A DNA stretch of 64,000 nt from CBDANW01 sp965197825 (GTDB lineage Bacteria > Acidobacteriota > Vicinamibacteria > Marinacidobacterales > DATDRI01): positions 868,001 to 932,000 of the forward strand of contig CBDANW010000003.1 of NCBI GenBank assembly GCA_965197825.1, in the 5' to 3' direction. Position numbers and translations under genes: made by a program. The first letter of the stretch is position 1; each line of letters starts with the position of its first letter. Positions 18,674-27,026 of the stretch are shown here, one piece after another. A model generated the notes under the pieces. That model saw nothing but the letters and a program-made list of their open reading frames with translations, ran no database searches and was not told the origin of the DNA.

Positions 18674-18975
18674 TCCCCTTGGAACATTATCTGGTCGTTT
18701 CGGCGGTTCTGTTTTCGCTCGGTCTGCTCGGCGTCCTGACGCGAAAGAATGCCGTCAACGTGCTGATGTCCATCGAGCTGATCTTCAACTCGGCCAACAT
18801 CAACTTGGTCGCCTTTTCTAGGTTTGCCTCCTCGGACTTCTCGGGGCAGATTTTTGCCGTGTTCGTGATCGTGATCGCCGCCTCCGAGGCGGCGGTCGCG
18901 CTGGCCATCGTCCTTTCGCTCTACCGGATCATGAGCAGCGTGAATCTGGACGAGGCAACCGCGCTCAAGGGATAG
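18670..18975 (+). CDS. nuoK: NADH-quinone oxidoreductase subunit K
   Basis: The protein has 101 residues and three helices, starting at a GTG overlapping the nuoJ stop. The two conserved membrane glutamates are visible in LMSIELIFNSANINLV and AASEAAVALAIVL. MrpC-like antiporter subunit. Next comes nuoN, two bases later, without nuoL and nuoM in between. Confidence 0.95.
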   Translation: MIPLEHYLVVSAVLFSLGLLGVLTRKNAVNVLMSIELIFNSANINLVAFSRFASSDFSGQIFAVFVIVIAASEAAVALAIVLSLYRIMSSVNLDEATALKG

Positions 18976-18977
18976 CG

Positions 18978-20483
18978 ATGCCGTCTCTCGGAACCCTGGC
19001 CAGCCTGAAGTACTTCCTGCCCGAGCTGACGCTCGTCTTGACGCTCCTCCTCGTCGTGGCGATCGATATCGCGCTGCGAGGACGAGAGGATCGCCACTTG
19101 GGAGTCATCCTGATTTCGCTGGCGGGACTGGTGATGGCCGGTGTCTTCACCATCATGCTCCAGGAGGCACCGCAAGGCGGACTCTTTTCGCGGATGTTGG
19201 TGCTGGACCAGTTCGGTCTGCTGCTGCGACTCCTCTTCATCGTGACCGCGATCCTGGTTCTGCTCCTTTCCGTTCCGTCACGGGAGCTGGCGGGCGTAAA
19301 CCAGGGCGAGTTCTTCGCCCTATTGCTCGGCGTCACGGTATCCATGATGTGGATGGCGAACTCCATCAATCTCCTGATGATCTACCTGGCGTTGGAGATG
19401 GTATCGGTCGGGTCTTACATCATGGTCGGCTATTTGAAGACGGAACGTCTCTCCAACGAAGCGTCCCTCAAGTACATCTTGTTCGGTGCCGTCTCGACCG
19501 GAACGATGCTTTACGGGCTTTCGCTGCTCTTCGGCCTCACCGGCACGCTCGATCTCTACGGGATTCGCTCCGTGCTGATGAACGAGGCTACGCTGGCTCA
19601 GGCCGGGCCGGCGCTCTTGTTCATCGTCATCCTCGTCCTTGCTGGTATCGGGTTCAAGACCGCGGTCGTGCCGTTTCACTTCTGGTGCCCCGATGTCTAT
19701 ACCGGGGCTCCCACTCCGGTCACTGCCTTTCTCTCCGTGGGTCCGAAAGTCGCGGGTTTTGCCGTATTGGTGCGCTTCTTTTACGGCGGCATGGCGCAGC
19801 CAGCGGGAGATGGTTCCTGGCAGATCGTGGGATCGGTCAACTGGCAGGCGCTTCTCATTGGCGTCTCCATAGCGACCATGACGTTGGGAAACGTCGCTGC
19901 GCTCCTGCAAACGAACATCAAACGGCTGCTCGCCTATTCGAGCATTGCCCACGCTGGCTATATCCTGATGGGGGCGGTCGTTCTTTCCGAGGAGGGAATC
20001 CAGGCCATGTTGGCTTACATGGTCATCTACCTCTTCATGAACCTCGGCGCTTTCGTCGTGGTGATGGTCGTCTACGACCAACAGGGTAGCTTCGACGTCA
20101 AGGACTACGAAGGTATTTGGAAACGCTCGCCGATGCTGACGATCGCCATGGCGATTTTTCTCTTGTCGCTAATGGGCATCCCACCTTTTGCGGGCTTCCT
20201 CGCGAAGTTCTATGTGTTCGCGGCGGTGATTCGGGCCGGGCTGGCCTGGTTTGCGGTCATCGGCGTGTTGAACAGCGCGGTCGCGGCCTTCTATTACATG
20301 AAGGTTATCAAGGCCATGGTGATCGAAGAGGATGCGAGCAATGATACGAGCAGGTTCGTGCTCCATCCCCTGTACGTAGGCTTGCTTTTCGTGCTGTTGG
20401 TGCCGAACGTCATCGGCCTTGTTCTGTGGGGATATCTGGATCGAATAACTGAATATTCGATGAAGATTCTGGAAACGCTTTGA
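18978..20483 (+). CDS. nuoN: NADH-quinone oxidoreductase subunit N
   Basis: The protein has 501 residues with about 14 transmembrane helices. It is an MrpD-type antiporter subunit with the NuoN-type LALEMVSVGSYIMVGYLKTERLSNEASLKYILFGAVSTGTMLYG (TM5 Glu and TM7 Lys region), PFHFWCPDVYTGAPTPVTAFLSVGPKVAGFA and a helix with RLLAYSSIAHAGYILMG. It is a NuoN, not a NuoL or NuoM, because of the YLKTERLSNEASLKY segment and the length. Last Nuo gene of the cluster; a ferredoxin gene follows 29 bp later. Confidence 0.94.
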   Translation: MPSLGTLASLKYFLPELTLVLTLLLVVAIDIALRGREDRHLGVILISLAGLVMAGVFTIMLQEAPQGGLFSRMLVLDQFGLLLRLLFIVTAILVLLLSVPSRELAGVNQGEFFALLLGVTVSMMWMANSINLLMIYLALEMVSVGSYIMVGYLKTERLSNEASLKYILFGAVSTGTMLYGLSLLFGLTGTLDLYGIRSVLMNEATLAQAGPALLFIVILVLAGIGFKTAVVPFHFWCPDVYTGAPTPVTAFLSVGPKVAGFAVLVRFFYGGMAQPAGDGSWQIVGSVNWQALLIGVSIATMTLGNVAALLQTNIKRLLAYSSIAHAGYILMGAVVLSEEGIQAMLAYMVIYLFMNLGAFVVVMVVYDQQGSFDVKDYEGIWKRSPMLTIAMAIFLLSLMGIPPFAGFLAKFYVFAAVIRAGLAWFAVIGVLNSAVAAFYYMKVIKAMVIEEDASNDTSRFVLHPLYVGLLFVLLVPNVIGLVLWGYLDRITEYSMKILETL

Positions 20484-20512
20484 TTTTTTCTAACCCAAGG
20501 AGGATATGAGAA

Positions 20513-20773
20513 ATGGCTTACATCATCGCTGAGCCTTGCATCGGGACGAAGGACACTGCTTGTGTGGAAGTATGCCCGGTGGATTGCATCCACCCGACCA
20601 AGGAAGAAGCGGACTTCGAGTCGGCCGATCAGCTCTACATCGATCCTGAGACCTGCATCGACTGCGGGGCTTGTGAGCCGGTGTGCCCGGTCACTGCGAT
20701 CTTTCCCGAGGAAGAGCTTCCGGACAAGTGGAAGGACTTCACCCCGAAGAACACTGCTTATTTCAGCAAGTAA
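20513..20773 (+). CDS. fdxA: 7Fe/8Fe-type ferredoxin
   Basis: The protein has 86 residues. The first half holds C-IGTKDTAC-VEVC-PVDC and the second CIDCGACEPVCPV, the FdxA pattern for a [3Fe-4S] plus [4Fe-4S] or two [4Fe-4S] centres. It ends in the short acidic tail usual for seven-iron ferredoxins. An AAGGAGG ribosome binding site lies 8 bp upstream of the ATG. Placed as last gene of the nuo cluster, it is a possible electron carrier for a complex I that lacks nuoEFG nearby. That role is inference. Confidence 0.9.
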   Translation: MAYIIAEPCIGTKDTACVEVCPVDCIHPTKEEADFESADQLYIDPETCIDCGACEPVCPVTAIFPEEELPDKWKDFTPKNTAYFSK

Positions 20774-20785
20774 CGCTTCGCCAAC

Positions 20786-20835
20786 TTAACCCCGATCCGA
20801 ATTGCTCAGATCGGTTCGTTCGGTTCGGGGTTAAC
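20786..20835 (+). terminator. Strong stem-loop after the ferredoxin gene
   Basis: TTAACCCCGATCCGAA and TTCGGTTCGGGGTTAA form a 16-bp stem with one mismatch. It starts 13 bp after the stop codon, and the spacer can form a smaller stem. There is no clean T run behind it, so it may be a Rho-assisted or mRNA-stabilising 3-prime end of the nuo-fdx transcript. Confidence 0.65.
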
Positions 20836-21158
20836 CGTCCAAGAATAAGGGGCCTTCTGGCGTCGGTTCGGCGTAGCTGCCAAGCTCGTCAGGCGTCAAT
20901 TAAGGTCGTTGCTAGACTCCGCCTAGTCAGACGCGGACCCTTGCCTCGCTTTCTGGCGTCAAAATACGGGATTGCAAAATCAAGCTAGTCAGACGCCGGT
21001 GGCCAGACGCCGGTGTGTCTCGGCGTGTTATGATGGATCTCTTCCGCTCTGGCACGGAACTTGCGTTTTATGCTTGTAGGGAGTGGTGTCTGGGGTTTTT
21101 GGCACAGTGCGGTGAGAGGCCAGAACGGAACGAACAGGAATCACGCGGAGGTGACTTC
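20836..21158. repeat. Gene-free gap with short repeated GGCGTC/AGACGC motifs
   Basis: No gene found. The segment contains TTCTGGCGTC at 20855-20864 and 20951-20960, CTAGTCAGACGC at 20923-20934 and 20985-20996, and AGACGCCGGTG at 20991-21001 and 21005-21015. Related words occur in the gap at 43857-44012. They may be decayed small repeats or protein-binding sites; I cannot tell. Confidence 0.45.
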
Positions 21159-21431
21159 ATGTCTAACGAGGGTGGAGGTGCTAACTTCTTGGTAGGACTC
21201 CTAGTGGGAGCCGCGATGGGAGCCATGGGGGCGCTGCTGCTGTCCCCGAAGGCGCGCAAGGAGGTCGAAGACACGCTGACCGAAGAAGGCAAGAAGCTGC
21301 GCGAAAAGGCGGAAGGGAAGCTCGCCGAGATTCGCGCGGCTAGCGAAGACCTGGTCGGAAGGGGCCGGGAGGCGTACTCCGAGACCGCGCAGGGTGTGAA
21401 GGAGGCCGCGCGTAGCTTCACCAAGAGCTGA
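21159..21431 (+). CDS. YtxH-domain small membrane protein
   Basis: The protein has 90 residues. Residues 9-30 form one glycine-rich membrane helix (FLVGLLVGAAMGAMGALLL) followed by SPKARKEVED and a charged amphipathic helix. This is the YtxH pattern found in general-stress and envelope proteins. The start ATG at 21159 was chosen because of the GCGGAGGTGAC site just upstream and because the YtxH domain begins there. It heads a three-gene set of small envelope proteins. Confidence 0.82.
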   Translation: MSNEGGGANFLVGLLVGAAMGAMGALLLSPKARKEVEDTLTEEGKKLREKAEGKLAEIRAASEDLVGRGREAYSETAQGVKEAARSFTKS

Positions 21432-21444
21432 GCGAGCTCGTTTC

Positions 21445-21879
21445 GTGCCACCCATGCAAGAATCGGGCACCAAAGCCGAGGAGGCGAGCCCCGAGGCGCC
21501 CGAGGCGGCCGTCCCGCCGAGGTCCTCCGAGCCCTCCCATGAGGAGGCGGGAGTAGGCGACGAGCCGCTCTCCCCGTCCGCCTTCGAGCTCGTCCGCCGC
21601 GTTCTGGTGGGCATGGTCCAAGCCATCGAAGACGGCGCGGATCTCCTCGGCGCTTCGGTTCGGGAAGAGCTCGGTCGGTTTCGCACGGACCTCGTCAGGA
21701 GTTTGGTAGCGACGTTCTTGTTGGCCGCGGGCGGCGGTTTGATGACGGCGGGCCTTGCCTTGTTGCTCCACACATGGATCGGTTCGTGGCCCACGGTGCT
21801 GCTGGTGATCGGCGGGGTCTACTTGACGGCGGGTGGTTGGCTCTTCGTTTCGTCGTCCGCCTCGGGAGGTGACCGATGA
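21445..21879 (+). CDS. Holin-superfamily-like (YqjE/DUF1469-type) membrane protein
   Basis: The protein has 144 residues. A long acidic, proline-rich N-terminus (1-45) is followed by an amphipathic helix (GMVQAIEDGADLLGASVREELGRFRTDLVRSLVATFLLAAGG) and two hydrophobic helices (about 85-105 and 112-132). This matches the putative Actinobacterial holin-X/YqjE fold group. It overlaps the next gene by four bases, so the three small genes form one operon. The function is unknown; a role in envelope stress is inference. Confidence 0.6.
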   Translation: MPPMQESGTKAEEASPEAPEAAVPPRSSEPSHEEAGVGDEPLSPSAFELVRRVLVGMVQAIEDGADLLGASVREELGRFRTDLVRSLVATFLLAAGGGLMTAGLALLLHTWIGSWPTVLLVIGGVYLTAGGWLFVSSSASGGDR

Positions 21880-22205
21880 GTCGAGGAAATGGCGAGAAGC
21901 GAAGCGCTCAAAACCTGCGCGAGGGTTTCGAGAAGAATCGGGAGCAGATCCAGAGGGATCTGTCGGAGCTCGGGCATCGTTTTCAAGACATCCTGAACCC
22001 GCGCCATCTTCTGAGCCGCCATCCGATTCTCACTGCGGGGGCGGGAGCGGTGCTCGGTTTCCTCATCGTCCGGCGTCCCGCCGAGGTCGTGCGCGCCGCC
22101 TCGCGGCTTGCCAGCCTCGGCGCGCCTTTGCTGCTGTCCGCTTTGATAAAGGGCGACGGTTCGGGTTCTTCGGAGCCGCCGGAAACGCCGAACGAAAACA
22201 GCTGA
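21876..22205 (+). CDS. DUF3618-like small membrane protein
   Basis: The protein has 109 residues. The EKNREQIQRDLSELGHRF helix followed by LLSRHPILTAGAGAVLGFLIVRRP (one membrane helix) resembles DUF3618, which normally occurs beside YtxH/YqjE-type genes as here. Co-translated with the previous gene. Eleven bases separate it from the M48 protease start. Confidence 0.55.
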   Translation: MSRGNGEKRSAQNLREGFEKNREQIQRDLSELGHRFQDILNPRHLLSRHPILTAGAGAVLGFLIVRRPAEVVRAASRLASLGAPLLLSALIKGDGSGSSEPPETPNENS

Positions 22206-22216
22206 CAGCGACTGAA

Positions 22217-23683
22217 ATGCGCCGACTCTCGCTGGTGGCAGGGATCGTCCTATGGATGGTCGGCTGTGCCACGAATCCGGTCACTGGCAAGAGAGAGCTG
22301 GTGCTGGTCAGCGAAGCCCAGGAGATCCAGATGGGCACCGAGGCCGACCAACAGGTTGCCCAGAGCATGGGCTACTCTCCCGACACCGAGCTCCGTGCCT
22401 ACGTCTCCGAGATCGGGCTCCGCATGGCACGTGAGTCCGAAAGACCCGACCTTCCATGGAAGTTCGAGGTCGTCGACTCGCCGGTTGTGAATGCGTTCGC
22501 GATTCCCGGTGGCTACATTTACCTCACCCGCGGCATCCTCGCGTACATGAATAGCGAAGCCGCCATGATGGGAATCCTCGGTCACGAGATCGGGCACGTC
22601 ACCGCCCGGCACAGCGTCCAGCAGATTTCACGCGCCCAGCTCGCCGGGATCGGACTGGGAGTCAGCGCGGCCGTCGTCCCCGAGGTGCGCCCCTTCGGCG
22701 ATTTGTTGCAGGCCGGTGTCGGACTGATGTTCTTGAAGTTCGGCCGCGACGACGAACGGGAGTCGGATACGCTCGGGGTTCGCTATTCACTCGAGGCAGG
22801 CTACGACCCCCGGGAGATGGCTACGTTTTTTCAAGTGCTGGACCGAATGGGTGAGCGCTCGGGGTCCGAAGTTCCCAGCTGGCTTTCGACGCACCCTCGG
22901 CCCGAGGACCGGGAGCAGCGGATCCTGCAGATGGTCGAGACCGAGGCTCCTCGCGATCGCGAGCTCCGCATCGGAGAGGAAGACTTCAAGCGGCGGATCG
23001 AGGGGTTGGTGTTCGGGGAGAACCCACGCGAGGGTTTCATGGACGGGAACCGGTTCAAGCATCCGGAGCTTCGTTTTCAGGTGGACTTCCCGACCGATTG
23101 GAACGTTCAGAACACGAGGCAAGCCGTCTACTCGGGTGCCCCGGAGCGAGACGCCGCCATCCAGCTCACCGGTACGCGCGTGGATGGAGGCACGGCACCG
23201 GAAGATCACGCCGCACGCTTTTTCCAGGCGAAAAACTTGGAGTACGGAACCGGAGAACGCATACGTGTGGGTGGCTTTCCGGCCTACCGTGCGCCCTTTC
23301 GGGTCCGTGCGGCACAGGGGGTGCTATTGGGTGAGGCTGGTTTCGTGATCGACGGCGATATGGCCTACGAGATCCTAGGCTATACCTACGAGCAGCGTTA
23401 TCGCCAGTACCGCAACACGTTTCTCGGCGTCGTAGGGAGTTTCGCTCGGCTCACTGATCGTGCAGCTCTCGACATCCAGCCGCACCGCATTGCTTTGTAT
23501 CGGGTTCCGGCGGACATGAGTGCGCGCGAGGCGTTTTCCCAATCGGGTGCCGGCGAGGACTCACTCGAAGAGCTCAGCCTCTTGAACAATCTCCGTCCCG
23601 ATGATCTAGTCGAGGCCGGTAAGCTGCTCAAGATCGTCGAGCCTCCACTCGGGTCGAGAGCGGATAGCGACAGCTCCCAGTGA
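22217..23683 (+). CDS. M48 family Zn-metalloprotease lipoprotein
   Basis: The protein has 488 residues from the ATG at 22217; a longer frame upstream is only the shadow of the preceding genes. The lipobox ends at Cys17 (MVGC-ATNPVTGKRELVLVSE), so the mature protein is an outer-membrane or periplasmic lipoprotein. The zinc site is H123-E124-IG-H127 in ILGHEIGHVTARH, with the third ligand in DERESDTLGVRY. The C-terminal half, about 220 residues, is a beta-rich region and ends with a LysM-like LNNLRPDDLVEAGKLLKIV. BepA/LoiP-like proteases of this group control outer-membrane protein assembly. Its stop overlaps the start of the next protease gene. Confidence 0.93.
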   Translation: MRRLSLVAGIVLWMVGCATNPVTGKRELVLVSEAQEIQMGTEADQQVAQSMGYSPDTELRAYVSEIGLRMARESERPDLPWKFEVVDSPVVNAFAIPGGYIYLTRGILAYMNSEAAMMGILGHEIGHVTARHSVQQISRAQLAGIGLGVSAAVVPEVRPFGDLLQAGVGLMFLKFGRDDERESDTLGVRYSLEAGYDPREMATFFQVLDRMGERSGSEVPSWLSTHPRPEDREQRILQMVETEAPRDRELRIGEEDFKRRIEGLVFGENPREGFMDGNRFKHPELRFQVDFPTDWNVQNTRQAVYSGAPERDAAIQLTGTRVDGGTAPEDHAARFFQAKNLEYGTGERIRVGGFPAYRAPFRVRAAQGVLLGEAGFVIDGDMAYEILGYTYEQRYRQYRNTFLGVVGSFARLTDRAALDIQPHRIALYRVPADMSAREAFSQSGAGEDSLEELSLLNNLRPDDLVEAGKLLKIVEPPLGSRADSDSSQ

Positions 23684-24804
23684 TCGGCCGATCCTTTCGG
23701 GTGGCCTCGATCTTCGGGATTCCGATCAGGGTCGATCTCTCCTGGGTCATCGTCTTGTTCCTGTTGACTTCGACGTTTGCGCTGAACTTCTCGCGCGAGC
23801 ACCCCGCTCTGGGATGGCCCACCTGGTTCATGATGGGTTTCGTACTCACCGCCCTTCTTTTCGGGTCGGTGCTGGCGCATGAGCTTTCCCACGCCTTGAT
23901 TGCCCTCCGGGAAGGGATTTCCATTCGAGGGATCACGCTCTTCATTTTCGGTGGTGCCGCGGAAATGGTCGACGAGCCGCCTCACGCCGGAGCGGAGTTG
24001 AGGGTGGCGCTGGCGGGACCGGTGATGAGCGTCGCGCTGGCCATCGTCTTTGCCGGTCTGTACGTCGTCGGCTTGGGATGGTTTCCACCATCGGTCCTGG
24101 GCGTGGTCGGGCACTTGGCCTTCATGAACGGCGTCCTGGCGGCGTTCAATTTGGTTCCCGGCTTTCCGTTGGACGGAGGGCGCGTGCTGCGTGCCCTTTT
24201 GTGGGGCATCTGGGGGGACCTGCGCTTGGCGACGCGCACCGCCAACGTTCTCGGCTCGGGTTTCGGTCTTCTCATCATGCTGCTTGGGCTGGTTTACCTC
24301 CTGCGTTACGACAACATCATCGGCGCCGTCTGGTACTTGTTCATCGGAGTCTTCCTCCGGCGGGCGGCTCGCGCCAGCTACCAACAAGTGCTGCTGCGCG
24401 ACTTGCTCAAGGGCGTCAAGGCGGGAGACGTCATGAGCCGCCAGGTCGTGGCGGTGTCCTCCGAGTCGACCCTCGACGAGATCGTATCGCAGGTGATCCT
24501 GCCGATTGGTCTGGTGGAGCTTCCCGTCGTCGACGGCACGCGGCTGGTCGGTCAGCTCGGACTGGCGGAGATCCGGTCCATCGATAGGGTTCGTTGGAAA
24601 GAGGTGCTCGCCAAAGAAGTGATGCGGGCCGATGCTCTACCTTTAGCGGTTTCTCCAGAAGACGATGCGACTCGTCTGCTCTCGATGGCCGTACGGGACG
24701 ACGCTCTGATTCCGGTGCTGGACGGCGAGCGGTTCGTCGGAGTCGTAACCCGCCTGGACTTACTGAGGCGTCTCAAGCTGATGATGGAGCTCCCGCGCTC
24801 CTAG
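23680..24804 (+). CDS. M50 site-2 protease with C-terminal CBS pair
   Basis: The protein has 374 residues starting at the GTG overlapping the M48 stop. The catalytic zinc site is H67-ELS-H71 in GSVLAHELSHALIA, with the second ligand region NLVPGFPLDGGRVLRALLW near 165. About six membrane helices are present. Residues 245-370 form two CBS repeats (AGDVMSRQVVAVSSE and KEVMRADALPLAVSPED). This is the SpoIVFB/Rv2625c-type architecture, an intramembrane protease sensing an adenine-nucleotide-like ligand through CBS. The substrate is unknown. Confidence 0.92.
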   Translation: MIGRSFRVASIFGIPIRVDLSWVIVLFLLTSTFALNFSREHPALGWPTWFMMGFVLTALLFGSVLAHELSHALIALREGISIRGITLFIFGGAAEMVDEPPHAGAELRVALAGPVMSVALAIVFAGLYVVGLGWFPPSVLGVVGHLAFMNGVLAAFNLVPGFPLDGGRVLRALLWGIWGDLRLATRTANVLGSGFGLLIMLLGLVYLLRYDNIIGAVWYLFIGVFLRRAARASYQQVLLRDLLKGVKAGDVMSRQVVAVSSESTLDEIVSQVILPIGLVELPVVDGTRLVGQLGLAEIRSIDRVRWKEVLAKEVMRADALPLAVSPEDDATRLLSMAVRDDALIPVLDGERFVGVVTRLDLLRRLKLMMELPRS

Positions 24805-24902
24805 TGCCGTTCCAACTTGTTGGGTCTACCGACGGAGTCGCCCATTGGCATCGCGGTAGCCACGGTAGGTACGGGATTCTCGGTCCATAGTTGGAACGGC
24901 AC
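24804..24902. repeat. 99-bp segment bounded by perfect 14-bp inverted repeats
   Basis: GTGCCGTTCCAACT at 24804-24817 is matched by its exact reverse complement AGTTGGAACGGCAC at 24889-24902. It begins at the last base of the M50 gene stop codon. The inside has no open frame worth calling. It could be a MITE-like remnant or a structured 3-prime end. The remaining gap to 25058 shows only an 81-codon minus-strand frame I do not trust. Confidence 0.6.
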
Positions 24903-25058
24903 GAGCAAGAAATTCCTCCACTTAGCGACTAGACTGGGGCAGGGGAAGGCGCGCACGCTGAACTCGACATCGCTGGCGATGCCTCGGCGGGTCGACATTT
25001 CTTCGTCGGTTAACTCGTGGTCTTCGGAGGGATCCGGTCGTCGCATCGTGGTCTCCTT

Positions 25059-26211
25059 CTATCTAGGCTGAGCTCTGGCGCGGCGCAGGCTGGCCAGGTT
25101 GTCGGCTCTGTTTTCGTGATGATAGGCGTTATCCATCCAGCGCGGTAGATCGCGGGTGAACAGTCGAAAGAGTACTGCGAGCTGGAAGAAGATCACGGCG
25201 AGGACGGTCACCAGGTAGTAATCGGCCACGAACCGGCTTACCGGGGCATAGCGCACGACGGCCCATTCAAGAATCGAGGTTGGAAGGAAGCCCACGAAGA
25301 GCGCGCTCCCGAACATGGCCAGGAAGGAGTAGCGCCCCATGAGGTGCTCGAACCATCCGATGAAGCGATTCCATCCGGCGATGAGACTGCGGCCGGTCCC
25401 GGTGGGAAGCTCGAAGCGGATCGCCGTTTGCTCGTCGGTAAGCTCCAAGACGCTCACGTCCACCCGCCGAGCCTTCGGCCGAAGGTCTTTCACTTCCTTG
25501 TCGAGCGTCGTCTCGACTCCCCAGGATAAGACTTTTGCCACTTTCAACTTGGCGTGGGAACCGCTGATGCTACCGCGAGCACTGAAAACCGAATTGAGGT
25601 TCTGGCCATTGGGTTCGATGGCGTCTTTCAGTGCAACCAAGTACTCGTCGCCGTCGCGATAGAGGCGTGCGTAGTGATACTCGGTTATCTCGCGGGGCTT
25701 TTCTGGCCTTTCACCGCCGTGGAGGATGTGGAAGGCATAGTCGAGGATGGTGAGGACCTCGGCGAGGGGTTCCGCATAGACCCGATCCGGGGTGTCCTGG
25801 GACGTGTGGAGTTTTCCGCCGGCGATGAACGGGCTGCACTTGCCCGGTGACATCGTGATGAGGGCGGCGGCAGGGATGTGTTTTTCGCGCGTTCCGGCGC
25901 GAAGGGCCGGCCGCTCCTCGAGGAACGCCACGCTATCGGTAGTGCCGCCGGCGATGAAGCGGTTGAAGTTGATGTGGTTGAGATGGGCCGCTTCTTCCAA
26001 CAGATCGTTGAGGCGCTCCGAGCCCTCATAGGGAAAAATGGCCCGGATGAAGTTGGCGCCCATCTCGTTCTCTGGAATGTAGACCGCGCCTTCACCGACC
26101 GAGTCCACCGCGATGGCGGCGCGAATCAAAGCCTTGTCCTTCTCCGGCAGGCTGGCCACGAAATGTCGCGTGCCGGTGATGCCGAAGCGGTAGGTCATCA
26201 AGGGAAGAAAC
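25059..26211 (-). pseudogene. M28-type membrane aminopeptidase, N-terminus removed at an IS66 end
   Basis: The surviving 384 residues begin FLPLMTYRFGITGTRHFVASL, followed by AIAVDSVGEGAVYIPENEMGANF, HLNHINFNRFIAGGTTDSVAFLEE and HTSQDTPDRVY, as in M28/DUF4910-type peptidases. Near the C-terminus are two membrane helices (about 310-330 and 345-370). The open frame continues upstream into sequence belonging to the IS66 left end at 26212, so the N-terminal catalytic part with the first zinc ligands is missing. The breakpoint is exact: the first M28 codon follows the IS terminal GTAAC. Confidence 0.75.
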
Positions 26212-26290
26212 GTAACTCCTCGCCGTGGCCCGTCGTGACAAGCGTGTCGGAATGTTCCATCGTGAGCAGTCTTGAAAGGAGTGCGAAGCG

Positions 26291-26635
26291 ATGGAAGCGA
26301 GGACAGCATTTCGTAGGCGAGCACGTGAAGAAAATCGTGGCCGCACAGGTCGAGGGCGGCGTTACTCGCGGGAACAACGTCGCGAAGCGGTGCTGTATCT
26401 GAATCAGATGAAGGATCAGGGCGCGAGCCTTGAGGGTGTCGCGAGGGGGCTCGGGGTGGGTGGCTGGAGTCTATCTCGATGGAATCGAGAGGAGGCTATG
26501 AGGGGTATCGTTCGGCGTGTCGAAGTCGTGGAATCGGAAAAACGCACGGAGATTACGCTGGTAACCCCGCGAGGGTATCGAATCGAGGGTCTGTCGGAAC
26601 AGCGGCTGCTGCGGCTTGTTGAGCAGCTGGGATGA
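26291..26635 (+). CDS. tnpA: IS66 TnpA
   Basis: The protein has 114 residues. A basic N-terminus is followed by a helix-turn-helix of the IS3/IS66 orfA type (YSREQRREAVLYLNQMKDQGASLEGVARGLGVGGWSLSRWNRE), and the C-terminus ends in a short beta region (EITLVTPRGYRIEGLSEQRLLRLVEQL) typical of IS66 orf1. Overlaps tnpB by four bases (ATGA). Confidence 0.85.
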   Translation: MEARTAFRRRAREENRGRTGRGRRYSREQRREAVLYLNQMKDQGASLEGVARGLGVGGWSLSRWNREEAMRGIVRRVEVVESEKRTEITLVTPRGYRIEGLSEQRLLRLVEQLG

Positions 26636-27012
26636 AGTGGAATAGCCGTCGGGTGTCGGCGTGGGCGTACGCGGCGCCGGCGGATCTCCGCAAGGGCTTT
26701 GACGGTCTGTCGGCGCTGGTGATGAACGAGCTTGGTCGTGACCCGCTGAGCGGTGAGCTGTACTTGTTCGTCAGCCGCAACCGAATCCGCGCGAAAGTTC
26801 TGCACTGGGACGGGACCGGACTGTGCGTCTACGCGAAACGTCTCGAAGAGGGAAAGTTCGCATGCCTGTGGTCCAGCGGTGACGGCGAGCCAGTGCGACT
26901 GACGACGACAGAGTTGTCGTTGTTTCTGGAGGGGAGCCGGTTGGTCGGAAAAATATCTTTGTCACCTCCTGAAATGAAGCATTTTTCACTTGCCGTGAGA
27001 TCGTCTCTATGA
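26632..27012 (+). CDS. tnpB: IS66 TnpB
   Basis: The protein has 126 residues. The family signature is AAPADLRKGFDGLSALVMNELGRDPLSGELYLFVSRNRIRAKVLHWDGTGLCVYAKRLEEGKF. Accessory protein needed for IS66 transposition. Overlaps tnpA and is followed 14 bp later by tnpC. Confidence 0.92.
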   Translation: MKWNSRRVSAWAYAAPADLRKGFDGLSALVMNELGRDPLSGELYLFVSRNRIRAKVLHWDGTGLCVYAKRLEEGKFACLWSSGDGEPVRLTTTELSLFLEGSRLVGKISLSPPEMKHFSLAVRSSL

Positions 27013-27026
27013 TCTAATCGTATTCC

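Noticed and set aside
20836..21158. CRISPR array
   Set aside because: The repeated words are 10-12 bp, irregularly spaced and without spacers of constant length; no cas gene is present.
21833..22216. Longer N-terminus for the M48 protease
   Set aside because: It is only the out-of-frame copy of two real small genes; the lipobox and start at 22217 fit the family.
24905..25046. Small minus-strand protein of 81 residues next to the M28 gene
   Set aside because: No recognised motif, and it runs through the inverted repeat 24804-24902; no codon or neighbour evidence supports it.
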